Origin: Devosia sp.
Lineage (GTDB): Bacteria; Pseudomonadota; Alphaproteobacteria; Rhizobiales; Devosiaceae
DNA length: 64,000 nucleotides
Direction: 5' to 3'
Assembly: GCF_017744655.1 (NCBI RefSeq)
Contig: NZ_JAGIAW010000001.1
Coordinates: 62,001 to 126,000 of the forward strand
Of this stretch, positions 27,001 to 35,461 are shown one piece after another. The stretch's first letter is position 1. Every line of letters starts with the position of its first letter. The translations under genes and the position numbers were made by a program. A model generated the notes under the pieces. The model was not told the DNA's origin. It saw only the letters and a program-made list of their open reading frames with translations, and did no database searches.

Positions 27001-28415
27001 TCACTGTCGCCGGTTCCTATGCCGGCAATAGCGTCGCCATAGAGCGGCTTTCGGCCAATGGCGCGGCTGGCCTCAATGTCACAGGTTCGGGCCGTGTGCC
27101 GCTGTCGGGCGGCGGGCTTGCCGTGACGCTCACGGGCTCGGCGCCGCTGGCGCTCGCCAATCGCTTCCTCGTCGATCGCGGCGGCCAGTTTTCGGGCATG
27201 GCCAATTTCAACGCCGATGTGTCGGGCAGCATCGCCGCCCCGCAATTCGGTGGCTCCGTGTCGATCAATGGCGCAGGCTATGTCGATCCCGAACTCAATC
27301 TGCGCCTCACCGACATTACCGGCCGCGCCACGCTTGCCGGCACCTCGGCGCGCATCGAAAGCCTCACGGCCAATCTGGCGACCGGCGGCAATGTCTCGGC
27401 CTCGGGCACGGTCGGGCTTTCCGGCCAATTCCCGGCGGACCTCCGCGTCTCGCTCAATTCGGCCCGCTATTCGGATGGCGAAATCTTCCTCGCCACGGTT
27501 TCTGGCGGCCTGACGTTGACCGGCAATCTCGCGGTTACACCCCTGCTGGCCGGTACGCTCAATATCGAGAATGCCAATATCACCGTGCCGGAAGGCTTTG
27601 GTGGCGGTACGCCGCTGATCGATGTCACCCATGTGGCGACACCTCCCGCGGTGAAGCAGACCCTGCAGCGTGCCCGCATCGATGCGGCCGGTGCGCCGGT
27701 ACCGCAGACCCGCTCGTCCGGCCTCCTGCTCGATGTGACCGTCAACGCGCCCAACCAGATCTTCATTCGCGGCCGTGGGCTCGATGCCGAAGTCGGCGGT
27801 TCGGTGCGCCTTGCCGGGCCTCTCAGCAATATCCAGCCGGTCGGCGCCTTCTCGCTCAATCGCGGCCGCCTCTCCGTCCTCGGCCAGCGTCTCGATTTCG
27901 AAACGGGCACCGTGACCATGCTGGGCGATCTCGACCCCCAGCTCTATTTCGTGGCGCGGACCGAGGGCGATGGCATCACGGTGTTCGTCACCATTGCAGG
28001 CCGTGCCTCGGCACCGGAAGTAACATTCACCTCCAATCCGAGCCTGCCGCAGGACGAAGTGCTGAGCCGCCTGATTTTCAAGCGCTCCATGGGCGAATTG
28101 ACGCCGTTGCAATTGGCGCAGCTTGCCGGCGCAGCCGCCGAACTCGTTGGCGGCGGTGGCGGCGGTCTCGTCGACGGGCTGCGTGGCGCGGCCGGTCTTG
28201 CCGACCTCGATGTCGTCACCGACGCGCAGGGCAATGTGGGCGTGCAGGCCGGCACTTACCTGCAAGACAATATCTATCTTGGGGTCACCGCCGGAGCGAA
28301 TGGCCAGTCCAAGGTGACGATCAACCTCGACGTCACCAATGACCTTGTGGTGCGCGGCACGGCCGGTCAGAATGGTGACTCAAGCGTGGGTGTGTTCTAC
28401 GAACAGGACTATTGA
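24084..28415 (+). CDS. tamB: Translocation and assembly module subunit TamB
   Basis: TamB is a long inner-membrane-anchored periplasmic protein, AsmA-like, whose hydrophobic-groove beta structure spans to TamA. Of 1443 residues, 10-32 (RRVALASLVLVPLIGVPVALVAQ) form the membrane anchor. The body is repetitive beta sequence rich in Gly, Ala, Leu and Asp. The C-terminal DUF490/TamB domain is clear: GRLSVLGQRLDFETGTVTMLG, SNPSLPQDEVLSRLIFKRSMGELTPLQLAQLA and the final SSVGVFYEQDY. Start and stop both overlap neighbouring genes by one base (24084; 28415), so tamA, tamB and the methyltransferase are coupled. Confidence 0.95.
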   Translation: MMPLVKKKYRRVALASLVLVPLIGVPVALVAQDNSDDAQKDWLTGFVEGQLSTPERQIRLSNIDGALGSDVSIREITIADQEGVWLRVNNASLNWSQAALFTGRLQVNSLKAESIDYIRNAVPAEGVDLPPPEAGSFSVPEFPVAINIGELSVPRVTFGDGVFGLGSEISLAGNLALEGGNLNTALDIARLDGPGGTLNLDVSYVRETNEIDLKFDLNEPENGVLANLLNIEGRPAMQLTLAGQGPVADLRADLSLLANGQTALAGVSTINQTAEGFAVDADLGGPLSMLMAEQYRPFFGNDTRLSLNALVRSAGGIELNDLSLTGGQLALQANASTTADNFLSRLDLKASIADPAGGLVLLPASGAPQVQAAQLTVDFGRDGSEDWSADLGIDKLITGDFSAERVGLAINGVASNLSDPLTRMITFNGDGTLSGIAGEEAVEAALGDSVGLGIAGLWNAGQPIELAQLRIVGEALTAGLSGVIDGGAFRGRIGVETGSIAPFSGLAERELTGGLSLDAEGSVAFVGGAFDLTFAGSGRNLTIGDETADKLLAGDVALSGRLARTEAGIVADDFSLTNPQVQFTADGVYGTSQADFAIGLDLSDLGLLTDQASGALVVRGTAKSASADAPVALVLDATVANGNLVGRNLRDAQVGLDLSLLQGNLTGRISGEAMLDGHRATLTSQVVSDTAQQALNNLDFEIAGTRVFGSVSRAVDTQLLNGRLDVTASDISLAAALLLTEASGSINAALALSPVDGVQQAGLTANATNLKVNDIAVGRAEISATAVDLFGVPALNGTVTAGSVVAAGTTVNTLNARASQSGDTTSFEARAALATGTSVDISGGLAPVEGGYRLALDRADLTQGSIAARLANPTTLLVQGNSVALDALRFDVGSGSLTASGTAGETLALNVSIASLPLSIANTVVPSLGLAGTLDGTAVVSGSASNPQVRFDARGSGIDAAAIRSFGIAPIGLTVAGSYAGNSVAIERLSANGAAGLNVTGSGRVPLSGGGLAVTLTGSAPLALANRFLVDRGGQFSGMANFNADVSGSIAAPQFGGSVSINGAGYVDPELNLRLTDITGRATLAGTSARIESLTANLATGGNVSASGTVGLSGQFPADLRVSLNSARYSDGEIFLATVSGGLTLTGNLAVTPLLAGTLNIENANITVPEGFGGGTPLIDVTHVATPPAVKQTLQRARIDAAGAPVPQTRSSGLLLDVTVNAPNQIFIRGRGLDAEVGGSVRLAGPLSNIQPVGAFSLNRGRLSVLGQRLDFETGTVTMLGDLDPQLYFVARTEGDGITVFVTIAGRASAPEVTFTSNPSLPQDEVLSRLIFKRSMGELTPLQLAQLAGAAAELVGGGGGGLVDGLRGAAGLADLDVVTDAQGNVGVQAGTYLQDNIYLGVTAGANGQSKVTINLDVTNDLVVRGTAGQNGDSSVGVFYEQDY

Positions 28416-29017
28416 TGAGCTTCTGGGACGATCGCTATAGCCGTGACGAGTATGTTTTCGGCGAGGCGCCCAATGCTTTTCTCGCCGCGCAAGGCCATCT
28501 GCTGCCGAAGTCGGGCAAGGCCCTCGCAATTGCCGATGGCGAGGGCCGTAATGGCGTCTGGCTCGCGGAGCAGGGCCTCGATGTCGTCTCGATAGACGCT
28601 TCACCGGTCGGCCTCGACAAAGCGAAGAAGTTGGCAGCCAAGCGCCGCGTGCCGCTCCAGACGCACTTGCTCGATATTGCCGATTATGATTGGCCGAAGG
28701 ACCGCTTCGATGTGGTGGCGGGGATTTTCTTCCAGTTCGCTGGGCCCGAACTGCGCGACGAAATCTTTGCCGGCATGATCGAAACGCTTAAGCCCGGTGG
28801 GCTGCTGATCCTGCAGGGATACGGACCACGGCAGCTTGAGTACAAAACCGGCGGGCCGGGGATTTTGGAAAACCTCTACACCGAGGCGCTGCTGGCCGAG
28901 AAGTTTGCGGCGCTAGAGATTTTGCATCTCAGCGACGAGGACAGGGAGTTGGCCGAGGGGCTGACGCATGTCGGCAGGTCACATGTGGTGGATCTGGTGG
29001 GGCGGAAGGCGGGGTAA
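28415..29017 (+). CDS. TehB-like class I SAM-dependent methyltransferase
   Basis: A 200-residue methyltransferase that begins SFWDDRYSRDEYVFGEAPNAFL, the typical opening of TehB/UbiE-like proteins annotated as tellurite-resistance or thiopurine-type methyltransferases. The SAM motif is variant: ALAIADGEGRNGVWLAEQG in place of DxGxGxG, as is usual for this subfamily, then VVSIDASPVGLDKAKKLA. GGLLILQGYGPRQLEY follows strand 5. The ATG at 28415 overlaps the tamB stop; a TTG one codon earlier is less likely. Its link to TamAB is only positional. Confidence 0.88.
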   Translation: MSFWDDRYSRDEYVFGEAPNAFLAAQGHLLPKSGKALAIADGEGRNGVWLAEQGLDVVSIDASPVGLDKAKKLAAKRRVPLQTHLLDIADYDWPKDRFDVVAGIFFQFAGPELRDEIFAGMIETLKPGGLLILQGYGPRQLEYKTGGPGILENLYTEALLAEKFAALEILHLSDEDRELAEGLTHVGRSHVVDLVGRKAG

Positions 29018-29151
29018 GCTCGGCCGGGTTGAGCGAGCGGCCCTGCTGGCGTTTCCGGCTTATCGCTTTTGCATCAAATTTGATACAATCCCGCTATTGT
29101 TAAGTAGCGCACCGGGCGCAGGCTACTCCTCGCAAATAAAGGGGTGCCCAA

Positions 29152-29319
29152 ATGAGTGAAGATTGCAGCCACGGCCACAATAGTGCTTCCGAAGAATCCT
29201 ACTTCTACAAAGAAACGCTGCGCCTGATCGAGAATTTGCGTGTGCGTCTCGCATCGCCGATTTTTCCGATCAGCGATCAGCAGCGTGCCGCACCAAGAAT
29301 TCCGCCAATCGCCGCTTGA
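29152..29319 (+). CDS. Small hypothetical protein (55 residues)
   Basis: A short frame beginning MSEDCSHGHNSASEESYFYK with AAAGGGG nine bases upstream of the ATG. The sequence is His/Ser/Glu-rich at the N-terminus, then a helix-like TLRLIENLRVRL and a Pro-rich end. A good hairpin terminator (29363) follows 44 bp after the stop, which supports a real short transcript. I do not recognise the family. The 400 bp between the methyltransferase and the metallophosphoesterase hold only this frame and that terminator. Confidence 0.5.
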   Translation: MSEDCSHGHNSASEESYFYKETLRLIENLRVRLASPIFPISDQQRAAPRIPPIAA

Positions 29320-29362
29320 GCGAACGCAAGGTTTTTCAGTGACTTCATCGCAGCCATTCTAG

Positions 29363-29393
29363 CACCCCGGGTCCAAAGCCCGGGGTGTTTCTC
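29363..29393 (+). terminator. Rho-independent terminator
   Basis: CACCCCGGG pairs with CCCGGGGTG over the loop TCCAAAG, followed by TTTCTC. It follows the 55-residue frame and lies before the convergent metallophosphoesterase gene. Confidence 0.75.
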
Positions 29394-29425
29394 ATGATAT
29401 CGGCGAGAATAGCGTCGACAGAAGT

Positions 29426-30784
29426 CTACTTCAGCGCCGCAACAACCAGCGCCTTCAAGCCCACGTCCGGACCGGGCGTGAACACCAGATCTTCCCGCCC
29501 AAAGTACGACTTCTGGTTGGTCGCCGACCAGTCATTGGTCACGAGACGATAGGCGTCCTTTGTCGGCAGGCCCGTCGGGGCAGCGTAGAGGAAGTCGCCG
29601 GTGCGCTGTTCGAGCGTCTGGGCTTCGTTCTGATTCACCACGGCGAGGATTTCGGCGAGCGTCTTGGCATCGACATCGGCGACCATCAGCTTGCCATCGA
29701 AGCGCACGACGGAGTCGAAAGCATACTTGCTGATATCGCCCTGCGGCAGACCGTTGCCGAGCGTCGTGTGGCCGATAAAGCCGATATCGCCTTCGCCCGC
29801 TGCAGCCATGCTTTCGGCAACGAAGCGGCCGGTCTGGGCCAGCGTCATTGCAGCAGGGCTGGCGCCGATGGCAGCCAGTTCTTCGGCGGTGAGGTGCTCG
29901 GCGAGAGTTTCGCTGATCAGCGCAGCAAGGGCTTCGTTCGCGGCAACATCGTCGTGGACGCGAGACTGCTCGACGGACAGGGACTTGTCGGCGGCGACTG
30001 ACACCACCGTATAGGTGCTGCTCCACGAGGCGGTATGGACGTAGCGCGTCTTGCCTTCGTCATGGGTAAAGGTCAGGTGATCGTGGCCGCCGACGATCAG
30101 CGTGCCATCGGTCAGCAGCGGCAGGATGGCGCGATCGGCGACGACACCGGCATGGCTGAGGACGATGGGCAGGACATCGCCATCGAGCAGGCCAGCAAGG
30201 TTCTCCGTGGCCCAGGCGGCGGGCTCGGGAATGGTCAGGGCCTCGCGGCTATCCTTGGGATAGGTATTGAGCTTGTCGGTGGCGATGCCGACGACGCGGA
30301 CGGGAAGAACGCCCAGCGTCAGGTCGGTGCTGGTGCTGGCATAGAGTTCGCCCGTGCGCGTGTCGGTGATGTTGCTGACGACGGTGATGCCGATTTCCTC
30401 TGCCTGCGCGATGACATTGGCAAGGTCGGTATCAAGGTCGGGCTCGTGATTGCCGATATTGAGGACGGTCGGGGCGAGGGCAGCGACGGCTTCGAGGAAA
30501 GCCCAGTCGATGATGCCGGCCGAACGCACGGCAACGACATTGCCGAGTTCAAAGACGTCGCCATTGATTAGGATGATGTGGGGGACCGGGTTGCTGGCGA
30601 CTTCGCTTTCGAGCGTTGCCAACAATTCCGCGGTGCGCTCATAGGCCGAGTGCAGGTCGGACAGGACGATGATGCGGCCAGCGGCCTCCCGCGCCACGGC
30701 CGGAATGGCCGTGGCGATGAAGGGCAGGGCTGCGGCGGAGCCGAGGAGTTGCAAAGCCAAGCGGCGGGTGATGGTGTTCGTCAT
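29426..30784 (-). CDS. Exported metallophosphoesterase, 5'-nucleotidase-like
   Basis: A 452-residue periplasmic hydrolase related to UshA/5'-nucleotidases. The N-terminus TNTITRRLALQLLGSAAALPF has a twin Arg before a hydrophobic stretch, so Tat export is plausible; cleavage is likely near AVA-REAAG. Metal-binding motifs are VLSDLHSAY (Asp, His), INGDVFE, GNHEPDLD, VLSHAG and VGGHDHLTF. The C-terminal half (from about 260) matches a 5'-nucleotidase C domain with FIGHTTLGNGLPQGDISKYAF. Start chosen at the ATG at 30784 because the twin-Arg sequence begins there. It lies between the small ORF and yejA and could be a separate unit. Confidence 0.88.
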   Translation of the reverse strand: MTNTITRRLALQLLGSAAALPFIATAIPAVAREAAGRIIVLSDLHSAYERTAELLATLESEVASNPVPHIILINGDVFELGNVVAVRSAGIIDWAFLEAVAALAPTVLNIGNHEPDLDTDLANVIAQAEEIGITVVSNITDTRTGELYASTSTDLTLGVLPVRVVGIATDKLNTYPKDSREALTIPEPAAWATENLAGLLDGDVLPIVLSHAGVVADRAILPLLTDGTLIVGGHDHLTFTHDEGKTRYVHTASWSSTYTVVSVAADKSLSVEQSRVHDDVAANEALAALISETLAEHLTAEELAAIGASPAAMTLAQTGRFVAESMAAAGEGDIGFIGHTTLGNGLPQGDISKYAFDSVVRFDGKLMVADVDAKTLAEILAVVNQNEAQTLEQRTGDFLYAAPTGLPTKDAYRLVTNDWSATNQKSYFGREDLVFTPGPDVGLKALVVAALK

Positions 30785-30862
30785 GCCCAAAGTCCTTGTA
30801 GAAATATCGCCCATACGGCGGGCGGATCACTGCACAGGCGCGACGACACTGTCGTGACAGGA

Positions 30863-32716
30863 TTACTGGCCCGTGCCTCCAGTCTTTGCCGCCTTTTCTG
30901 CGTCCCACCACCAGATGGTCGGGAAGCCATTGGAGAATTCGGGCAGCGTTTCCGGGCGGCTGAAGCGGTCCCAGCGGGCGGTGCGCGAATAGCGCAGCGA
31001 ATAGCCCGGCACGACGAAATCGTGGGCCAGCAGCACGCGGTCGAGCGCTTCGGTGACGGCCAGCTGCGTTTCGCGATCCTGCGTCGCAACGAGCTGGTCG
31101 ATCAACGCATCGATACCGGGATCGGCAATGCCGGCATAGTTGCGCGAGCCCTCTTCATTGGCGCTGGACGAACCAAAGAAATAGCGCTGCTCATTGCCCG
31201 GCGAATAGGACTGGGCCCAGCTTGCATAGATCATGTCATAATCGAAGCTGCGCAACCGGTTGATATATTGCGGTGTGTCGACCATGCGGACATTCACCGC
31301 GATGCCGATCTGCCCGAGATTGCGCTGCAAATTGGCGGCGATGGCCTCCAGCGTCGGCTGGTGCATCAGGATTTCGAAGGAAAGCTGCTGGCCATTGGCA
31401 TCGACGAGCTGCGTGCCGTTGAGCGTATAGCCGGCCTCGGTGAGCAGGCCGAGCGCCTTGCGCAGGTTTTCGCGCAGCTTGGTCGGATCGCCATTGACCG
31501 GGTTGACGTATTCCTCGGTGAAGACCGTCGCGGGCACCTGGTCTTTGATGCCTTCGAGAATTTCCAGCACCTTCCCCTGCGGCAGGCCCTTGGCGGCGAA
31601 GGGCAGGCCGAAGAAGTAGGAGTTCACCCGGGCATACTGGTTGTAGAAGATGGTATTGTTCAGCTCTTCGAAATCGAAGGCATAGTTCAGCGCCTCGCGT
31701 ACCCGCTGGTCCTGAAATTTCTCGCGGCGCAGATTGGGGATGAAACCCACCATTTCGCCGCGGCCATTATAGTCCTGCGGGAATTCCTCCTTGATCACGC
31801 GCCCATCGGCGACGGCGGGGAAGTCAAAGCCCGTGGCCCAGCGGCGGGCGGTGTATTCGCTCCAGAAATCGAACTGGTCGCCCTTGAAGGCTTCGAACCA
31901 GACGGATTCATCGAGGAAATATTCGTAGCGGATCTCGTCGAAATTGTTCGAGCCGATCTCGGTCGGGTGGTCCTTGGCCCAGTAGTCGTCGACACGCTCA
32001 TACGTCACTGAGCGGCCGGCTTCGAAGCTTGCGAGCTTGTATGGGCCCGAGCCCAGCGGCGGCTCCAGCGTCGACTCGCCGAGATTGCGCGGCTTGCCAT
32101 TGGCGCCCGTGCCTTCCCACCAGTGCTGCGGCATGACCATGAGCTGGCCGAGGATATGGGGCAGCTCGCGGTTGCCGGTCATGTCGAAGGAGAAAGTCAC
32201 TTCGCCCGGCGCCGTCACTTCGGCCGTGGTGATATTGGCATAGTACTGGGCGTAGACCGGGCTCAGTTCCTTTGATTTCTCGAAGGACCAGACAACGTCC
32301 TCGGCGGTCACCGGCTCGCCATCGTGCCAGCGCGCCTTGGGATCCATGCGGAACGTCACCGAGCCATAGTCGTCAGCCACCTTCATGGCCTCGGCCAGCA
32401 AGCCGTAGGAGGTGTTCACCTCATCGAGTGACGCGGTGAGGAGTGTTTCGTAGATCAGCCCGATACCGCTCGCGACTTCGCCCTTGGGCAGGATCGGATT
32501 AAACGTATCGAACCCGCCACGTGAGCCCAGCCGCACCGTGCCCCCCTTGGGCGCGTCGGGATTGACGTAGTCGAAATGAGTGAAGCCCTCGGGGTATTTC
32601 GGCGCCTCGGTGAGACTATCGGCATGCACCCAGACGCCGGTCGGGGTCTGGGCGACCGTTGGCGCAGCAAGGCCGAGCGCGAGAAGGCCGGAGGCGAGGA
32701 GGGTCGAGAGCTTCAT
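30863..32716 (-). CDS. yejA: YejA-type periplasmic peptide-binding protein
   Basis: The 617-residue solute-binding protein (SBP family 5) delivers oligopeptides to the YejBEF importer, which takes up microcin C-like peptides in enterobacteria. The signal peptide is MKLSTLLASGLLALGLAAPTVAQ. Family segments are PKYPEGFTHFDYVNPDAPKGG, characteristic of YejA, then GFDTFNPILPKG, RMDPKARWHDGEPVTAEDVVWSFE and VKEEFPQDYNGRGEMVGF-like regions. It is the last gene of a yejB-yejE-yejF-yejA operon, 31 bp after yejF, whereas the enterobacterial order places yejA first. Confidence 0.92.
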   Translation of the reverse strand: MKLSTLLASGLLALGLAAPTVAQTPTGVWVHADSLTEAPKYPEGFTHFDYVNPDAPKGGTVRLGSRGGFDTFNPILPKGEVASGIGLIYETLLTASLDEVNTSYGLLAEAMKVADDYGSVTFRMDPKARWHDGEPVTAEDVVWSFEKSKELSPVYAQYYANITTAEVTAPGEVTFSFDMTGNRELPHILGQLMVMPQHWWEGTGANGKPRNLGESTLEPPLGSGPYKLASFEAGRSVTYERVDDYWAKDHPTEIGSNNFDEIRYEYFLDESVWFEAFKGDQFDFWSEYTARRWATGFDFPAVADGRVIKEEFPQDYNGRGEMVGFIPNLRREKFQDQRVREALNYAFDFEELNNTIFYNQYARVNSYFFGLPFAAKGLPQGKVLEILEGIKDQVPATVFTEEYVNPVNGDPTKLRENLRKALGLLTEAGYTLNGTQLVDANGQQLSFEILMHQPTLEAIAANLQRNLGQIGIAVNVRMVDTPQYINRLRSFDYDMIYASWAQSYSPGNEQRYFFGSSSANEEGSRNYAGIADPGIDALIDQLVATQDRETQLAVTEALDRVLLAHDFVVPGYSLRYSRTARWDRFSRPETLPEFSNGFPTIWWWDAEKAAKTGGTGQ

Positions 32717-32747
32717 AGTCTGGCTCCGCTTTTGTCTAGCGCTGAAG

Positions 32748-34370
32748 TTAGTCGGTTTCTTCCGCCGGGAACAACCCGTCGGTTGTGGTTTCGATATCGA
32801 AGGCTGCGGCCATCAGCTGGCGCGTATAGGGATCGCGGGGGCGAGCGAAAATGCCAGCGGCCGGGCCGGATTCGACCACCTTGCCATTGCGCATGACGAC
32901 GACCGAATGGGCCAGCGCTTTTACGACACGTAGGTCGTGGCTGATGAAAAGGTAAGTCAGGTGGCGGCGGCGCTGTACATCGCGCAGGAGATCGATGACC
33001 TGGGCCTGGATGGAAATATCGAGCGCCGAGGTTGGCTCGTCCAACACGAGGAAATCGGGCTCCAGCACAAGGGCGCGGGCAATGGCGATGCGCTGGCGTT
33101 GGCCACCGGAGAATTCATGCGGATAGCGATTGGCTGATTTGGGGTCGAGCCCGACTTCTCCGAGCACGGCGACGACACGGGCCTCGCGCTCGGCCACGGT
33201 CAGGCGCGGCATGTGAACCTTCAAACCCTCTTCGACGATCTCGCCCACCGACATGCGCGGGCTGAGCGATCCGAAGGGGTCCTGGAAGACGATCTGCATA
33301 TGCTTTCGCATCGGCCGCAGGGCGCGGCCCGAGCGCCCAGCGATATCCTGGCCCAGAACGACAATCTTGCCGTCCGACGGAATGAGGCGGAGGAGGGCAT
33401 AGCCAAGCGAGGATTTTCCCGAGCCGCTCTCGCCGACAACGCCCAGCGTCTCGCCCTTGTGGATGGCGATGTCGATGCCGTCGACGGCGCGGATATGTCC
33501 GACCGTCCGGCGCAACAGGCCGCGCTTGATCGGGAACCAGACCTTTAGGTCCTTGGTCTCGACCAGAATGGGTGAGGCGGATTTGGGCAGCACCGGCGCG
33601 CCGCGCGGGGCGGCCGCCAACAATTTCTTGGTGTAGGCGTGCTTTGGCGCGGCGAAGATCTCTGCTGTCGGCCCACTCTCGACGATCTCGCCCTGGGTCA
33701 TGACACATACCCGATCCGCGATCTTGCGCACGATGGTCAGGTCATGGGTGATGAACAGCATGGCCATGCCGTGCTGGCGCTGCAGCTTTTTCAGCAAAGC
33801 CAGGATTTGCGCCTGCACGGTCACGTCGAGCGCCGTGGTCGGTTCGTCGGCTATAAGAAGCTTTGGATTGTTCGCCAGCGCCATGGCGATCATGACGCGC
33901 TGGCGCTGGCCGCCCGAAAGCTGGTGCGGATAGTCGTCGATGCGGCTCCCTGGATCAGGAATGCCGACTTCGGCAAGCAGCTCCAGCGTGCGCTTGCGCG
34001 CTGCCGTCTGGCGCAGGCCCTGATGCGTCGCGAGGATTTCACCGATCTGTTTGCCCACGGTATGCACTGGGTTCAGCGAACTCATCGGCTCCTGAAAGAT
34101 CATGCCGACATCGTTGCCGCGCACTGCGCGCAATTCATTGGCTGAGGCAGCAACGAGGTTTTGGCCGCTCAGCGAGACCGTCCCTTCGAGCGAGGCCGAG
34201 GGCGGTAGTAGTTTCAGGATCGACAGCGCCGTCACCGACTTGCCCGAACCACTTTCGCCCACCAGCGCCAGTGTCTCGCCGGGCGCGATGTCGAAGCTAA
34301 CCTTCTTCGCCGCCTCGAAGGCGCCGAACCTTATCGTCAGGTCGCGGACGGAAAGAAGGGGACCGGTCAT
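32748..34370 (-). CDS. yejF: YejF-type dual ATPase of peptide ABC importer
   Basis: A 540-residue cytosolic ATPase with two complete nucleotide-binding domains in tandem, as in YejF. Domain 1 has [27 protein letters not shown] and [13 protein letters not shown]; domain 2 has [29 protein letters not shown] and [13 protein letters not shown]. Each is followed by an oligopeptide-transporter C-terminal extension ([11 protein letters not shown]). Its ATG overlaps the yejE stop by four bases. It powers the YejBE permease. Confidence 0.95.
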   Translation of the reverse strand: MTGPLLSVRDLTIRFGAFEAAKKVSFDIAPGETLALVGESGSGKSVTALSILKLLPPSASLEGTVSLSGQNLVAASANELRAVRGNDVGMIFQEPMSSLNPVHTVGKQIGEILATHQGLRQTAARKRTLELLAEVGIPDPGSRIDDYPHQLSGGQRQRVMIAMALANNPKLLIADEPTTALDVTVQAQILALLKKLQRQHGMAMLFITHDLTIVRKIADRVCVMTQGEIVESGPTAEIFAAPKHAYTKKLLAAAPRGAPVLPKSASPILVETKDLKVWFPIKRGLLRRTVGHIRAVDGIDIAIHKGETLGVVGESGSGKSSLGYALLRLIPSDGKIVVLGQDIAGRSGRALRPMRKHMQIVFQDPFGSLSPRMSVGEIVEEGLKVHMPRLTVAEREARVVAVLGEVGLDPKSANRYPHEFSGGQRQRIAIARALVLEPDFLVLDEPTSALDISIQAQVIDLLRDVQRRRHLTYLFISHDLRVVKALAHSVVVMRNGKVVESGPAAGIFARPRDPYTRQLMAAAFDIETTTDGLFPAEETD

Positions 34371-35461
34371 TTGAACGTCTTCCGCGGATCGAAGGCGTCG
34401 CGGACGGCTTCGCCGATGAAAACCAGCAGGGTCATCATGATGGCTATAGTGAAAAAGCCGGTGAGGCCCAACCAGGGGGCCTGCAGGTTGCGCTTGCCTT
34501 GTGCCAGCAGTTCACCCAGCGAGGGCGAACCCAGCGGCAGACCGAAGCCGAGGAAGTCGAGCGAGGTCAGCGTCGTCACTGAGCCCGATAGGATGAAGGG
34601 CATGAAGGTCAGCGTCGCCACCATGGCATTGGGCAGCAGGTGCCGCCACATGATCACGCCATTGGAAACGCCGAGCGCGCGGGCCGCGTTGACGTATTCA
34701 AAATTGCGGGCGCGCAGGAATTCGGCGCGGACGATGCCGACGAGCGAAACCCAGGAGAACAGCAGCAATATTCCGAGCAGCACCCAGAAACTTGGCGCAA
34801 TGACGCTCGAAATGATCAGCAGCAGATAGAGCGCCGGCACAGAGGTCCAGATTTCAATGAGGCGCTGGGCGATGAGGTCGATCCAGCCGCCAAAATAGCC
34901 CTGAACGGCACCAGCGAAGACGCCGATGATCGACGAAACGACGGTCAGGATCAGGCCGAAGAGGATGGAGATACGGAAGCCGTAGATGAGGCGGGCCAGC
35001 ACGTCGCGGCCCCGGTCGTCGGTGCCGAGCCAGTGGTAATTGCCGAGATTGCAATTGGGATCGGCCACCCCCAGCGGATAGCGCGAGCAGAACTGGTCCC
35101 AGCTCTGCATCCAGCTTGGCGGATTGGTGCCGGAGGAGGGGAGGTAGCCATCCACCGTGTCGTGACTGAAGCGCACGGGTGGCCAGATGGCCCAGCCATT
35201 GGCGGCGATTTCCTCGGCGATGAAAGGCTGGCGATAGTCGGTGGTGGCGAGGAAACCGCCGAATTTGGCCTCGGGATAGGTGACCACGGCCGGCACCAGC
35301 AGTTCGCCCTTATAGGACACTAGGATGGGCCGGTCATTGGTGACGAGTTCGGCACCCAGCGTCACCACGAAGAGCACGAGGAAAATCCAGAGCGACCACC
35401 AGCCCCGCTTGTTGGCGCGGAAATTGGCCCAGCGGCGCTGGTTGAGCGGCGACATGCTCAT
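34367..35461 (-). CDS. yejE: YejE-type ABC permease
   Basis: A 364-residue inner-membrane permease of the Dpp/Opp C class. The first helix is WWSLWIFLVLFVVTLGAELV, followed by a large periplasmic loop with the typical YejE sequence NDRPILVSYKGELLVPAV and the GTDDRGRDVLARLIYGFRIS motif. About five further helices follow. The permease EAA loop is EYVNAARALGVSNGVIMWRHLLPNA. Start at 35461 overlaps yejB by four bases and the stop overlaps yejF by four bases, so the three are translationally coupled. Confidence 0.94.
   Translation of the reverse strand: MSMSPLNQRRWANFRANKRGWWSLWIFLVLFVVTLGAELVTNDRPILVSYKGELLVPAVVTYPEAKFGGFLATTDYRQPFIAEEIAANGWAIWPPVRFSHDTVDGYLPSSGTNPPSWMQSWDQFCSRYPLGVADPNCNLGNYHWLGTDDRGRDVLARLIYGFRISILFGLILTVVSSIIGVFAGAVQGYFGGWIDLIAQRLIEIWTSVPALYLLLIISSVIAPSFWVLLGILLLFSWVSLVGIVRAEFLRARNFEYVNAARALGVSNGVIMWRHLLPNAMVATLTFMPFILSGSVTTLTSLDFLGFGLPLGSPSLGELLAQGKRNLQAPWLGLTGFFTIAIMMTLLVFIGEAVRDAFDPRKTFK

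Noticed and set aside
24057-28265. Long minus-strand frames opposite tamB
   Set aside because: tamB has a convincing C-terminal domain on the plus strand; the reverse frames are low-complexity shadows.
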